Assembly: GCA_964035575.1 (NCBI GenBank)
Contig: OZ037838.1
Coordinates: 682,001 to 746,000, forward strand
Direction: 5' to 3'
Length of the DNA: 64,000 bases
DNA from: Rhynchopus sp. YZ270_cl-10
Lineage: Eukaryota; Euglenozoa; Diplonemea; Diplonemida; Diplonemidae
The position numbers and the translations under genes were made by a program. Positions within the stretch are counted from its first letter, which is position 1. Each line of letters starts with the position of its first letter. Below, piece by piece: positions 54,208 through 63,900 of this stretch. Under the pieces are notes generated by a model, which was not told the origin of the DNA, made no database searches, and saw only the letters and a program-made list of their open reading frames with translations.

Positions 54208-55329
54208 ATGATGGATGTGACCTTTGTACTGGAAGAGTCAGGTGTGACTGCGACAGTGGAGGTGCCGTGCGAGGCGGACGTTGCAGCGGCAAAGGAGGTT
54301 GCGTGCACGGCGCTTGCTGTCTCGCCTGCGTCTGTCGAGATGCGCATCGGCACGCAGGTGCTGGAGGGGACGTGCCGTCTGCAGGACACTGCGTTTGATG
54401 CAGGGGTGCAGGTTGTGCTTGCCTGTCCTCGCTTGGCCGACATCAAGTGTCCTGCTGCGTACAGTACCCAGGGGAGTGTGAATTACTTGTTGCTGTCTCG
54501 TTGTGGAACGCTCTGCGTTTTTTGGAACTGGCCTAGGCATGTTGGTGGCTTCGACACAGAAACCTTCGACACTGTCTTCTCGTTTGTAATGGACAGGGAT
54601 GTGTGCGGTCCGCCTGCCATCTCGCAGTGCAAGACGCGCTGCTACGTGCCGTGCGGTCATGACTTACGTGTGGTTGCACTTCCAGGCGGCGAGGTGGTCA
54701 ACAAAGTCGACGGCTCGTCGAGTGCAATATTTGCGTGTGGCGGTGTTGTTGTCTCCCAAAGCACAGACGGTGTCTCTGTGTATGACGAAGACCTGACGTT
54801 GCTCCGCTCTCTCTCGCACAAAGGGTGCGCGCGCGTGGCACTGTCGGACTGTGGTGGGTGGGTGCTCACCTCCTCCTACAGTGAGGACAACGCACGTCTG
54901 TGGGATGTGAACACAGGTGAAGATGTGGCATGTGTGCCTGCGGGCAGGTGGTGTCCAGTGGCGCTTTCACGGTCTGCCTCTGTCTTTGCTGTGAGGGAGC
55001 AAAACACCGTGCACCTCTATGATTGGAGTGGTGCGGCTCTTCACAGCATTGATGTGGGTGTATATGGGATGGTTGCGGGCATGCAGTTCACCCCGTGTGG
55101 GAAGTACCTTATTATACAGATGGATGTTACGGGTGACGAATATGATTATAGCCGCACTGCACAACTAGACCAGTATGATGTGGCGACCATGTCCCGTGTG
55201 CATGTGATGCCGCACACCTATGGTGGGTCATTTGCGATATCACCATGTTCACGCGTTGTTGTGTTCGGGGAATTATCTACCACAACCGGCATTGCAACAA
55301 GGCATCTGTACCCACAAAACAGTGAGTGA
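54208..55329 (+). CDS. Ubiquitin-like/WD40 fusion protein, paralogue 3
   Basis: A single exon of 373 residues. The first 72 residues are identical to those of paralogue 1, while the propeller is as different from it as paralogue 2 is: loops such as FWNWPRHV, VMDRDVCG, VPCGHDLRV, SYSEDNAR, REQNTVH and TGDEYDYSRTAQ replace the corresponding loops. The family blocks and the end TRHLYPQNSE are kept. The leader from about -65 is the same as in the other two copies (GAAGTGACACCACCAACCAT). A TTTTGTCAG acceptor-like site lies further upstream. It is 4 kb from paralogue 2 because two transposons lie between them. Confidence 0.85.
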   Translation: MMDVTFVLEESGVTATVEVPCEADVAAAKEVACTALAVSPASVEMRIGTQVLEGTCRLQDTAFDAGVQVVLACPRLADIKCPAAYSTQGSVNYLLLSRCGTLCVFWNWPRHVGGFDTETFDTVFSFVMDRDVCGPPAISQCKTRCYVPCGHDLRVVALPGGEVVNKVDGSSSAIFACGGVVVSQSTDGVSVYDEDLTLLRSLSHKGCARVALSDCGGWVLTSSYSEDNARLWDVNTGEDVACVPAGRWCPVALSRSASVFAVREQNTVHLYDWSGAALHSIDVGVYGMVAGMQFTPCGKYLIIQMDVTGDEYDYSRTAQLDQYDVATMSRVHVMPHTYGGSFAISPCSRVVVFGELSTTTGIATRHLYPQNSE

Positions 55330-56040
55330 TGTTTCGCGAGGGGTGGGAGGGTGGTGACTGTATTCTGACAGAAGGGGACAGTGCAAGTGTCTGCAGAGGG
55401 TATACCATCAACTGCTTAGGCCATACCGTCAATCTAGCTCAAGCGGACGGCTTTTCACACATACCACACAAAGACTTCGTTGCTTCACGCAACTAACGAA
55501 ACCATAGCGAAACCCTTGCCCTCCCTACTTCTTGTTGACTTGTCAGAAACTACACAGCGAAAAACAGCACAAAACAACCCACACGTCATCTCCTACCAGA
55601 GGTGGAACAGGAAGAAGACAAAACAATGGACGCGACCTTCATGTAGGGTCTAGGGTGAGCCTGGCAACCCCTGTCTAATGCTCTAATTCTTTAACAAACT
55701 TTCCGTAGTCAGACACATGTATGTTCCTCAAAGCATATTTTTTCCAGTGTCCTCCAGTGTTCCACCACTTTCCCCCCCTGCATTTTGTGCTTTTATCTAT
55801 TCAAAAAAAAATATTTATTTATCAAAAACCCCGCATTTTGTGTACCATTTTACAACACAAGGATAGATGGATACTTTGCATGCTCGATAAGACACGGATC
55901 TCAGGCGCGCCGTGAGGGGTTGCAACCCGTATGTGCGCGAGATCTGTGGATCTGAGTACAGAAGTAAGGAAAACAATAGGAAAGCACCCCATATTCCCCC
56001 ATATTTATACAGTGTGCGGCCAATGCCTTGCCATCCGTCT
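55330..56040. other. Spacer, no gene seen
   Basis: It begins with the same 3' flank as the other family members (GGGAGGGTGGTGA) and then has no recognisable repeat or coding frame. Confidence 0.5.
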
Positions 56041-56049
56041 TCACAGTTT

Positions 56050-56640
56050 CACAGTTTCACAGTCTTCCCACAGATGGCCAACTTCACATTGGAAGGATCG
56101 GGGAGGTCTGTCCCTGTACGTGCTCGTCCAGCTTAGGGATCTCAATGAGGATTCCATTTGAGGCCCTTCCTCCACGACGTTTCCATCCTCAGAAACACTC
56201 AGCGGAAGTGAGTGTCAAGCACGTTCTCAACCTTATCAAAGGTGCGCGTCTTCTGCCTTGCAAGCACTGCGCGCTTATCGGTGATCTCAGCCACCATATC
56301 TCCGTTAGCTGGATACCATTTGGTGATTTGGGATAGCTTATCCAACGCAGTCCCGGTTACTTAGACATGACACTTTGTCCCCTTGTTCTCTTTACTCATG
56401 GCCATTCAGTGCGATGAGCCCCGCATCCGGGGTTTGTCCGCCCTCGATGACGTGGGCGTCCAACCAGTGTCCGTCCTGCGTGCGGCCACCACAGATGTAG
56501 AACCCATTCGGGGTCTGGCCTTTTCTGGGGGTGAGGTGGATGCCTTAGCGCCATGTCGGCTTTGTAACCACATCGAATCTACGAGACGGGCGCGAGATCG
56601 CGAGGCTGGGGTCATAGCTGGAGGATGAATCTCATATTGT
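56050..56640 (-). pseudogene. Decayed minus-strand protein gene of unknown family
   Basis: Several minus-strand stretches read as normal protein but are not in one continuous frame: DPSLAISRPSRRFDVV, then GIHLTPRKGQ...YICGGRTQDGHWLDAH (56392-56544), LDKLSQITKWYPANGDMVAE and DKRAVLARQKTRTFDKVENV (to about 56210), then SVSEDGNVVEEG and NGILIEIPKLDEHVQGQT (to about 56085). Stops and frame changes separate them. It could be a gene with several very short introns, but simple decay is more likely. I do not recognise the family. The gene-like GC content supports former coding. Confidence 0.4.
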
Positions 56641-56841
56641 ACCCCTCTCCATAATGGGGTAGTGTGCCTGGAGAAGCGACACTTCCCACCCTTTCTGTCG
56701 ACCGAGCTGCATTTTTAGCACGTTTTCAACTCTTTCTTTTGCAATGAGTGCACAAAACAAACCAGAAATGTTACTCTTCACCCTCTTTCCCCTTTCCCCG
56801 GTCACCTAACCTCCAGGAGTGAGTACACAAGAGGGGACAAT

Positions 56842-57829
56842 ATGCTGCGGTGCGTACCGATCCAGAGGAATATCCTGCTGCGTTCACTGCCACGAGCACA
56901 CCGATGGAGCACCGAGAAGCCTGCCCACGAAGCAGAAGGCACAACAGAGATGCCCAAAGAAGCAGAAGCGAACAAACTGAAGCTGGACCGCGAGATGGGG
57001 GTGGAACCGTCCAACAGGGTAATGTACAACCGTTATAACTAAACTATGGGACATCTGCCCATCATATGATTTTTTTTTGTCGTCACCTCTCTTAGGACCC
57101 ATTCACGAAATCCTCTCGCCTGAGTTTTTGAAGATTCTCAAAAAATTTTTAATCAAATCCCTGTATCTGGGCTACCACGCGCAACAACCCTTTCACATCA
57201 CACACCACAGTTCCCTTGGCGAGCACTTTTCCAGGGAGGTGCAGTAATGGTCTCGCTGTGCGTGGGTGTGTTCATATACAGATACTGGGTGACCCGGAGT
57301 TTGGTCAAACCCAACCGGGAGATCTATTCTAAGAAGAGCAAAGTATGCCCAAATCCCTCCCTCCCTCCCCCCCTCCCTCCCTCCCTCCCTCCCCCCCTCC
57401 CTCCCTCCCTCCCTCCCCCCCTCAATCAAACTTGTTTTTGAGCAGCTTGTTTCCCTATACCACATTTCAACTTTTATGTTTTCTTCTTTTTCTCCATCAA
57501 AAAGAACAAAAAAGATTGTATTCCCCAATTACCATCTTCTTCAAGCAGTGGCAGGACACACTTCTGTCCATTGCTCAACACCATTAATTTTCTTTCTCAC
57601 CAACTAAATCAAAAAACAAAAAAAAAAAAAATAGAAACTAACTTTCGGTTCTGAATAAAAAGAAAACAATGAAAAACAACTTTTTCGTTTATCGCTCCGC
57701 AAGCTTGTTGTGTTTTTTCGCTGAAGTGTGTGTTGTATGAGAGAGAAAAAATAATGAGTGAGAAAACACAAGCTGGCGGGCACGCACCTTCCGTCGTTTC
57801 TATTTCCTATTGTCAAGTACCTTGATTTA

Positions 57830-57864
<35 letters not shown>

Positions 57865-58055
57865 AGGATGACGCCGTCGGCCTGTACCGTGGTACGACCA
57901 GAATGGAGGAGGCAAGGAGCGTGTACAACGATGGTCTCTTCCCTCACGCAAAACTCCCCCTCGCTCCGTGGAAGGCCTTCTGGATGGACCCCATCCCAGA
58001 ATCTAAGCTTACAGACGAAGAAAGAGCTGCGAAACGTGCCCAGCGTAATGTATAA
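56842..58055 (+). CDS. Mitochondrial single-pass membrane protein, three exons
   Basis: Exons 56842-57018, 57211-57342 and 57867-58055, all joined in phase 0, give 165 residues. Exon 1 starts MLRCVPIQRNILLRSLPR, a strongly basic, acid-free presequence followed by RWSTEK, a plausible processing region. Exon 2 encodes the only membrane segment (GGAVMVSLCVGVFIYRYWV). Exon 3 encodes a soluble tail with YRGTTRMEEARSVYNDG, PLAPWKAFWMDPIPESKL and a basic end RAAKRAQRNV. This is the layout of a small inner-membrane protein, such as an accessory respiratory-complex subunit or assembly factor, but I do not recognise which one. Donors are GTAATG and GTATGC. The second acceptor is odd: 33 A residues directly before CAG. 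Intron 2 also holds a long CCCTCCCTCC tract (57354-57421). Frame continuity across both junctions is the main support. Confidence 0.72.
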
Positions 58056-58833
58056 TTCCACAAAAAAAAAAAGAAAAAAAAAGCTCTATCCAGAAAGAAG
58101 AAAAAAGGTAAACATCCTAGCCCTTTTGGTATTTTGAGTCAAAATCTTAGTGCAGTGATGATGTGTCGATACAACGAAACAAGTACAGAAACCTTAAGAG
58201 GGTCGGGCTAGAGTTAAACCCAATGGTTCGTGTAGTGCAATTGGGGAGGAATGAGGCTCTTACCTTTGTGGATGGGGGAAGGGGGATTTTTTTTTGACAA
58301 GATTGTGTCAAAAAAAAAAGTTGGGGTAAAAAGCTGTTGGGGTTGTTGCCCTGCTGATGTATTTGTGTTGGTGTTGTTGTTGTTTTTTTTTTTTTTTTCG
58401 GAAGAAAAAAAAATTTCACCCCCTCCCCATATTTTTTTGCGTTTAGTTGTAAATTAGGCTCAGCGTTGTTTGTAAGCCAATCTCCTCTATGGCAGGAAGT
58501 TATTGTTTCGTTGCGGATGACATTTTTCTACGATTTTTTCTTGATGTCAACTATGTCCAATGTACTCCATTATATTATGATTTTCTTTTTCGTGCAATGT
58601 GCAACAGGAACAGCAACACAGTCGCCAAACCCAACCCTTTGCTTCTACAGAAGCAAAGCTACCCCTCAAGGGGTTTTCTGCAGCTAAGCTCCCAGTCCCT
58701 TAATGGGTAATGTTCTGCATAGGTAGGGCATTTTTTTTTTGCCCATAACTGATGTTCAAAGACGCTATTCGCCTTGCTTACGCTTCACTTAATTAAACAC
58801 CCACACCCCTTCAGGACTCTCACAGCCCACAAT
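58056..58833. other. Spacer between the mitochondrial protein gene and RPS18
   Basis: A and T runs dominate. A 73-codon plus-strand frame at 58489-58710 has mixed composition but no recognisable motif, and I do not call it. The last 15 bp before the RPS18 start contain an acceptor-like CTCTCACAG. Confidence 0.45.
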
Positions 58834-59295
58834 ATGTCGCTCACCATGGGAACTGAGGACTTCCAGCACATGCTGCGTATCCTGAACACGAACGTTGACG
58901 GCAAGCAGAAGGTGCCCTACGCCATCCGCACCGTGAAGGGAGTCGGCCGCCGTCTCGCTTTCATCGCCTGCCAGCGCGCAAGCGTGGACCCCAACCGCCG
59001 TGCGGGCACCCTCTCGAACGAAGAGGTGGAGCGTATCGTGCAGGTCATCTCCAAGCCGGAGGACTTCAAGGTGCCCACATGGTTCCTCAACAGAGTGAAG
59101 GACCCCAAGGACGGATCCACCATGCAGTGCCTGTCCAACCAGGTCGACAACAAGATTCGCGAGGACCTTGACCGTTTGAAGAAGATGCGCAACCACAGAG
59201 GTCTTCGTCACATGTGGGGACTCCGTGTCCGTGGTCAGCACACGAAGACCACCGGCCGCCGTGGACGTACCGTCGGAGTGTCCAAGAAGAAGTAA
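58834..59295 (+). CDS. RPS18: Ribosomal protein S18 (uS13), copy 1
   Basis: 153 residues, the usual eukaryotic length. The sequence follows the family from end to end: [58 protein letters not shown] and the invariant tail [20 protein letters not shown]. The protein is part of the head of the small cytosolic ribosomal subunit, near the P-site tRNA. The start chosen, MSLTMG, aligns with the family; an in-frame ATG 20 codons upstream lies in leader sequence. The frame is uninterrupted. CTCTCACAG ends 8 nt before the ATG, so a 5'UTR intron or trans-splice site probably lies there. The codons are strongly biased (CGT, CGC, GAG, AAG), as expected for a highly expressed gene. Confidence 0.98.
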   Translation: MSLTMGTEDFQHMLRILNTNVDGKQKVPYAIRTVKGVGRRLAFIACQRASVDPNRRAGTLSNEEVERIVQVISKPEDFKVPTWFLNRVKDPKDGSTMQCLSNQVDNKIREDLDRLKKMRNHRGLRHMWGLRVRGQHTKTTGRRGRTVGVSKKK

Positions 59296-59771
59296 GCTTC
59301 TTGCCTTTTTTTTTTTAAACTCTACTTGACGAATATCAGCTCAAGTGGAGCGAGCCTTTGGGATAGGGACGAGGGCAGGGAAAGGGTCGGGTGGCTGTTG
59401 CCACTTTGACTCTTAGTCTCTCCATTGTGCTCGTGGTGGGGGGGAAGGCAACCGTAGCAATATCGAAATTTCCCCACCTCCCCTCTCCCACCCCACCCCA
59501 CCCTGCCCATCTTTTTTGTACTAGCCTATTCCCACACACCATTCATGCAGATGCAGACCACTCTCCCCGAAGGGGTTTCAGACTTCACTATATGTGTGTA
59601 GTCTCTGATCCCACACTGCAGACGGCTTCCACGAAGACAGCGTCGGCCTGATGATCATCTGTGTACACACACACCCATTGGGGCCATATTCTGCGCAAGA
59701 ACTACCCCTATTAGTTCTCAAACACACACCACCTTCCAGGACTCTCCCCTAATCCAAACACAGACCACAAT
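59296..59771. other. Spacer between the two RPS18 genes
   Basis: Only the first ten bases after the stop (AGCTTCTTG...) and the last few before the next start (CCACAAT / CACAAT) resemble the corresponding flanks of the other copy. The rest is unrelated. No gene is seen. Confidence 0.6.
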
Positions 59772-60233
59772 ATGTCGCTCACCATGGGAACTGAGGACTT
59801 CCAGCACATGTTGCGTATCCTGAACACGAACGTTGACGGCAAGCAGAAGGTGCCCTACGCCATCCGCACCGTGAAGGGAGTCGGCCGCCGTCTCGCTTTC
59901 ATCGCCTGCCAGCGCGCAAGCGTGGACCCCAACCGCCGTGCGGGTACCCTCTCGAACGAAGAGGTGGAGCGTATCGTGCAGGTCATCTCCAAGCCGGAGG
60001 ACTTCAAGGTGCCCACATGGTTCCTCAACAGAGTGAAGGACCCCAAGGACGGATCCACCATGCAGTGCCTGTCCAACCAGGTCGACAACAAGATTCGCGA
60101 GGACCTTGACCGTTTGAAGAAGATGCGCAACCACAGAGGTCTCCGTCACATGTGGGGACTCCGTGTCCGTGGTCAGCACACGAAGACCACCGGCCGCCGT
60201 GGACGTACCGTCGGAGTGTCCAAGAAGAAGTAA
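59772..60233 (+). CDS. RPS18: Ribosomal protein S18 (uS13), copy 2
   Basis: The protein is identical to copy 1 (153 residues). The two coding regions differ at only three positions, all silent (CTG/TTG, GGC/GGT, CTT/CTC), while the flanks are unrelated beyond a few bases. This points to gene conversion or very strong selection on codons. CAAACACAG ends 8 nt before the ATG, in the same relative place as in copy 1. Same orientation, with 476 bp between the copies. Confidence 0.98.
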   Translation: MSLTMGTEDFQHMLRILNTNVDGKQKVPYAIRTVKGVGRRLAFIACQRASVDPNRRAGTLSNEEVERIVQVISKPEDFKVPTWFLNRVKDPKDGSTMQCLSNQVDNKIREDLDRLKKMRNHRGLRHMWGLRVRGQHTKTTGRRGRTVGVSKKK

Positions 60234-60981
60234 GCTTCTTGACTTTTATTGCTCAATTTGACCAACATCTATTGCCATATGACGCAAGGGGACGTGGGTA
60301 AGGAACAAAGGGGAGGTTCTCATGAGGGTCGTTTATAAAAAAAAAATACTACAATGAAGAACATCAAGAGAAATACTGCCCGTACCTTTTCCCACATTAA
60401 AAAAGAACAAAAAAAAAAAAATCAAAAAAAAAAGAAAAAATCTCAAAAAAAAACAGCCTCCCTCATATCACCCCCCCCCTTTCTTCTTCAGAAGAGAAAA
60501 AAAAATAAAATAAATCCTCAACCAACCAACCTTCTCCCTCCAGGCGATCTCATAAAAGAGTTTTCCACACCCCATATACACAACCCTTTTGCGACCCTCC
60601 TCCTTTCTCCTCCCCACATTTACTTTTTTTTTCCATGACATTTTAACACTTTACTTTCTCGTGCTTTCCCCACTCCCATGCAGCACAATTTGATACATTG
60701 GTCCCCGGCACACCCCTGTATGGGTGCCCCACGGTTCAGCTTTTTTCCGTAACGACCGTTTTTTTTTTCTCTCTCTCTCCTTTTTTTTTTTGTTAAAATT
60801 TTCGGGTGACTGTCAATTACTCTTTAGGCTTTCTCCTTCTCTCACAAACCCGCTTTTCATTGTTATAAGGTGACTAACTCAGATCACGAGAGGCTTAGGT
60901 TCATCTTATAAAACCCCCCCCCCTTTTTTTTTACGAATTTTTCTCTTCTCTCTTCGAAGTGTCTTTCACTATTTTTAGTTT
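60234..60981. other. Spacer upstream of the K+ channel gene
   Basis: Dominated by A runs, then pyrimidine-rich DNA (60440-60960), with C and T runs near 60910. It ends in CACTATTTTTAG three bases before the channel's ATG, an acceptor-like site. No gene seen. Confidence 0.5.
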
Positions 60982-63900
60982 ATGGAGTTGGAAGAAATGG
61001 ATTCTGATCACGTAATTAACACCCATGAAGAGGAGCCATTTGACAAAGGGAAGGTGGGTACAAGCATGCAATCACCACGTGGTGTGATGAAGGCGAGGAA
61101 ATCTGTTTCATTTAATCGTGGCGCGATAGGCGATCCTGAGACCGATTCGAGCAGCCCCCCAGCGTCACCCCGCCCGAACAACGAAGCAAAATTTCTTCAC
61201 GACAGCACTGCGGCCGCGGGCGAGCGACCCCTCTCCTCCTCCTCCCCTTCCTCCCCAGCCTCGTCCCCAAGGGCGAAACCCTCCTTATCCCTTTTCAAAT
61301 CTCGCCTACTACGCGCGAGCTCTGGTGTTCCTGCCGACTCTACTGCCAATACCCCAAAGGTCGAAGGAGACGGAGCAGAAGCAGGAGGAGAAGGAGAAGG
61401 GTCTGAAGCCTCCCCCATTGCAAACACCGCCGCTTCACCTGAGGACAAAGACGAAGATGACCTACCCAAGATGACTCTCCGTGACCGTCTCCTAGGGGTC
61501 GCGAAGAAGACGCGGGCCTTGGAAGCTGCGGAAAATGGCGGACCTCCCGGAGACGGAGGGACGTCCCCAACGGGAGGCCGTTTCAAGCTGGCTAACGTTG
61601 TGAAAAAATTTCAGATGGTGAATAAGCTTGCTTCTGAACGGAAGGCGGAGCAGGAGGAAGACGATTTTATGAATATCACCGCGGAAACGCAGGAGCACAT
61701 TGACGAGGCAAAGAAGTTCAAAGGCATCCTCGCGGACGACTGGTGGATCCCCTTCTGGGAATGTCTCCTCCTTGTAGGAACGCTCTACTTCGAAGTGTCC
61801 GTCACAACAAACGACGTATTCTTCAACTGGAGACCCGAACTTCACCTCCCCTTTGACGCCTTCTTCAGCATAATCTTCTCCATGGACGTGCTCCTCCGTT
61901 GTGTCATGCATGATAATACAGTGGTATGTAAAATCAAATGTCGTTAGGGTGGCACAACTTTTTTTTTCGTTTCCCGCTCGCTGACTCTGGGAAAAAAATG
62001 CGCGCGCGCAAAAAAAAAGTTTTTTAAAAAAGTTTTTCCTGAAAAAAAGTTGTGGGAACAGGGTGATCCTGTGGGCTTTTTATAAAATCGCCTCACGGGC
62101 CCCAAAAACGGGTGACCCAAAACACAGTTTTTTAGCATTTCCGGAATCCGTCCAGAAAGTGGTGGGGTCAATCTCGAAAATTGGACAATTTTTTGACCAC
62201 TTAAATTTTTGAAAATATGAGCCCGGTCACAATATCAATTATTAAAGTTATTACACAGAGACCCGAAGGGTTGGTTGTGATGTATAGGTCTTGTGCCAAA
62301 TGTTGTTCAGCAACAAAGAGAAAGCGATTATCACTGAGGTTGAGCTTCATCTTAGTTGAAATTCATCTTGCCCTTTTTTGCGGCTTTGTACAGAAACCAC
62401 CGTATTTTTACCCCGCGTATAGGCGCGTACACGGTCCTATACGGTCATGTACGCGGGGTAAAAATCAGGTGGAGAAAGAGTCTTCGGGGATAAATGATTG
62501 TCCAGGTAACACTATAATGTTATGAGAACCACCCCACACCCACCAACCACAGGGCAACCCAACGAAGAAGGAAGTGTTTGTGCAGTACTTTCGGAAGTGG
62601 TTCTTTATTGATTTGCTGTCTGCGTTTCCGTTTCACATAGTCTTGTTTTTAATGTATGTTTTTCTTCTTCTTTGTTAGTCTCTCTGAGGGAAAATGACAT
62701 TTTAAAAAGGGTGCAAGCATTCAGCACTCTTACGCTGTGTTGTCCTCGTCTTTTGAGTTTCGATTTTATATAAAGTTTCTCCCTTTTTTTTCGCTCTTCC
62801 AAATCCGATTTGTAATACACAAAAAACAAAAAAAAAATATACAGCGGAAACGAAACGCTGCACACTGTGCTGTACCACCTGACACTGCTGAGACTACTGC
62901 GTGTCTTCACCTATTTCAGACAGGTCAACAAAGAAGCGATCAGTGCAAGGTATGTTGGATGCCTCTCTCCCCCCCCCCCCCCCCTTTTAAAATACATTCA
63001 ACCAAAAAGCTTGGTGTCTGCATAAGCGCGGCTTTGAGAATTTTTTTCACTTCTTCACTTCTCTTCGTTGTACACTTCTGAATTTTCACTTCTTTTCATT
63101 AGAAAATAATATGAAATAAAATTTTCATACTATATCTGTTACAACGTTATCGAAAACATAAAGAACGTTGAAGTGTTATTTTATGAATTTTTTTTTTTTT
63201 TCAACTGGACAACAGATGGACAAAACTCCATCTTTCGATTGAAAATTATATCTTAATATTTTTGCCACTCCACACCTCCACACCTCCACACCTCCACACC
63301 TCCACACCTCCACACCTCCACACCTCCACACCTCCACACCTCCACACCTCCACACCTCCACACCTCCACACCTCCACACCTCCACACCTCCACACCTCCA
63401 CACCTCCACACCCCCTCCCCCTCCCCCTCACAGCTACATCAAGACGCACTACCAGTTAGTCCCTTTGATTTTGATGGCCTTCTGGAGCATCGCTGCACTC
63501 CACTTGATGGTGGTGGTCCGTCTTGCGCTCATATCCGATAGACGCAAGGAGGACTACGCATACATAAATGCCATCTACTACGTGCTCTATACAGGTCTGC
63601 CACACACACCCTCGCCCATTTCCCACCCGCTCCCCAAAGCGATGACATTGTATGCCATATTCGCGTTTACGAACTGAGCTATGATGGCCCTTCGTTTTAG
63701 CACGTTGTTTTTCTTTCTTTTTTTTCTTTTTTGAGATTTTTTTTGACATTACTTAAAACAGTGACAACCGTTGGCTATGGGGATGTGGAGGTGATAACAG
63801 AGCTGGAGAGGATATATGCCTGCTTTCTCTTCATTTTCGGTACCATTGCGAATGCTGCTATCATTGGAAAGCTTTCGAAAATCATGCAGGCGCACAATAT

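Noticed and set aside
57193-57528. Frame with a GGREGGREG repeat on the minus strand
   Set aside because: It is a translation of the CCCTCCCTCC tract within an intron.
63176-63459. Frames reading repeated VWRCGGVE or PPHLHTST
   Set aside because: They are translations of the CACACCTC microsatellite in channel intron 3.
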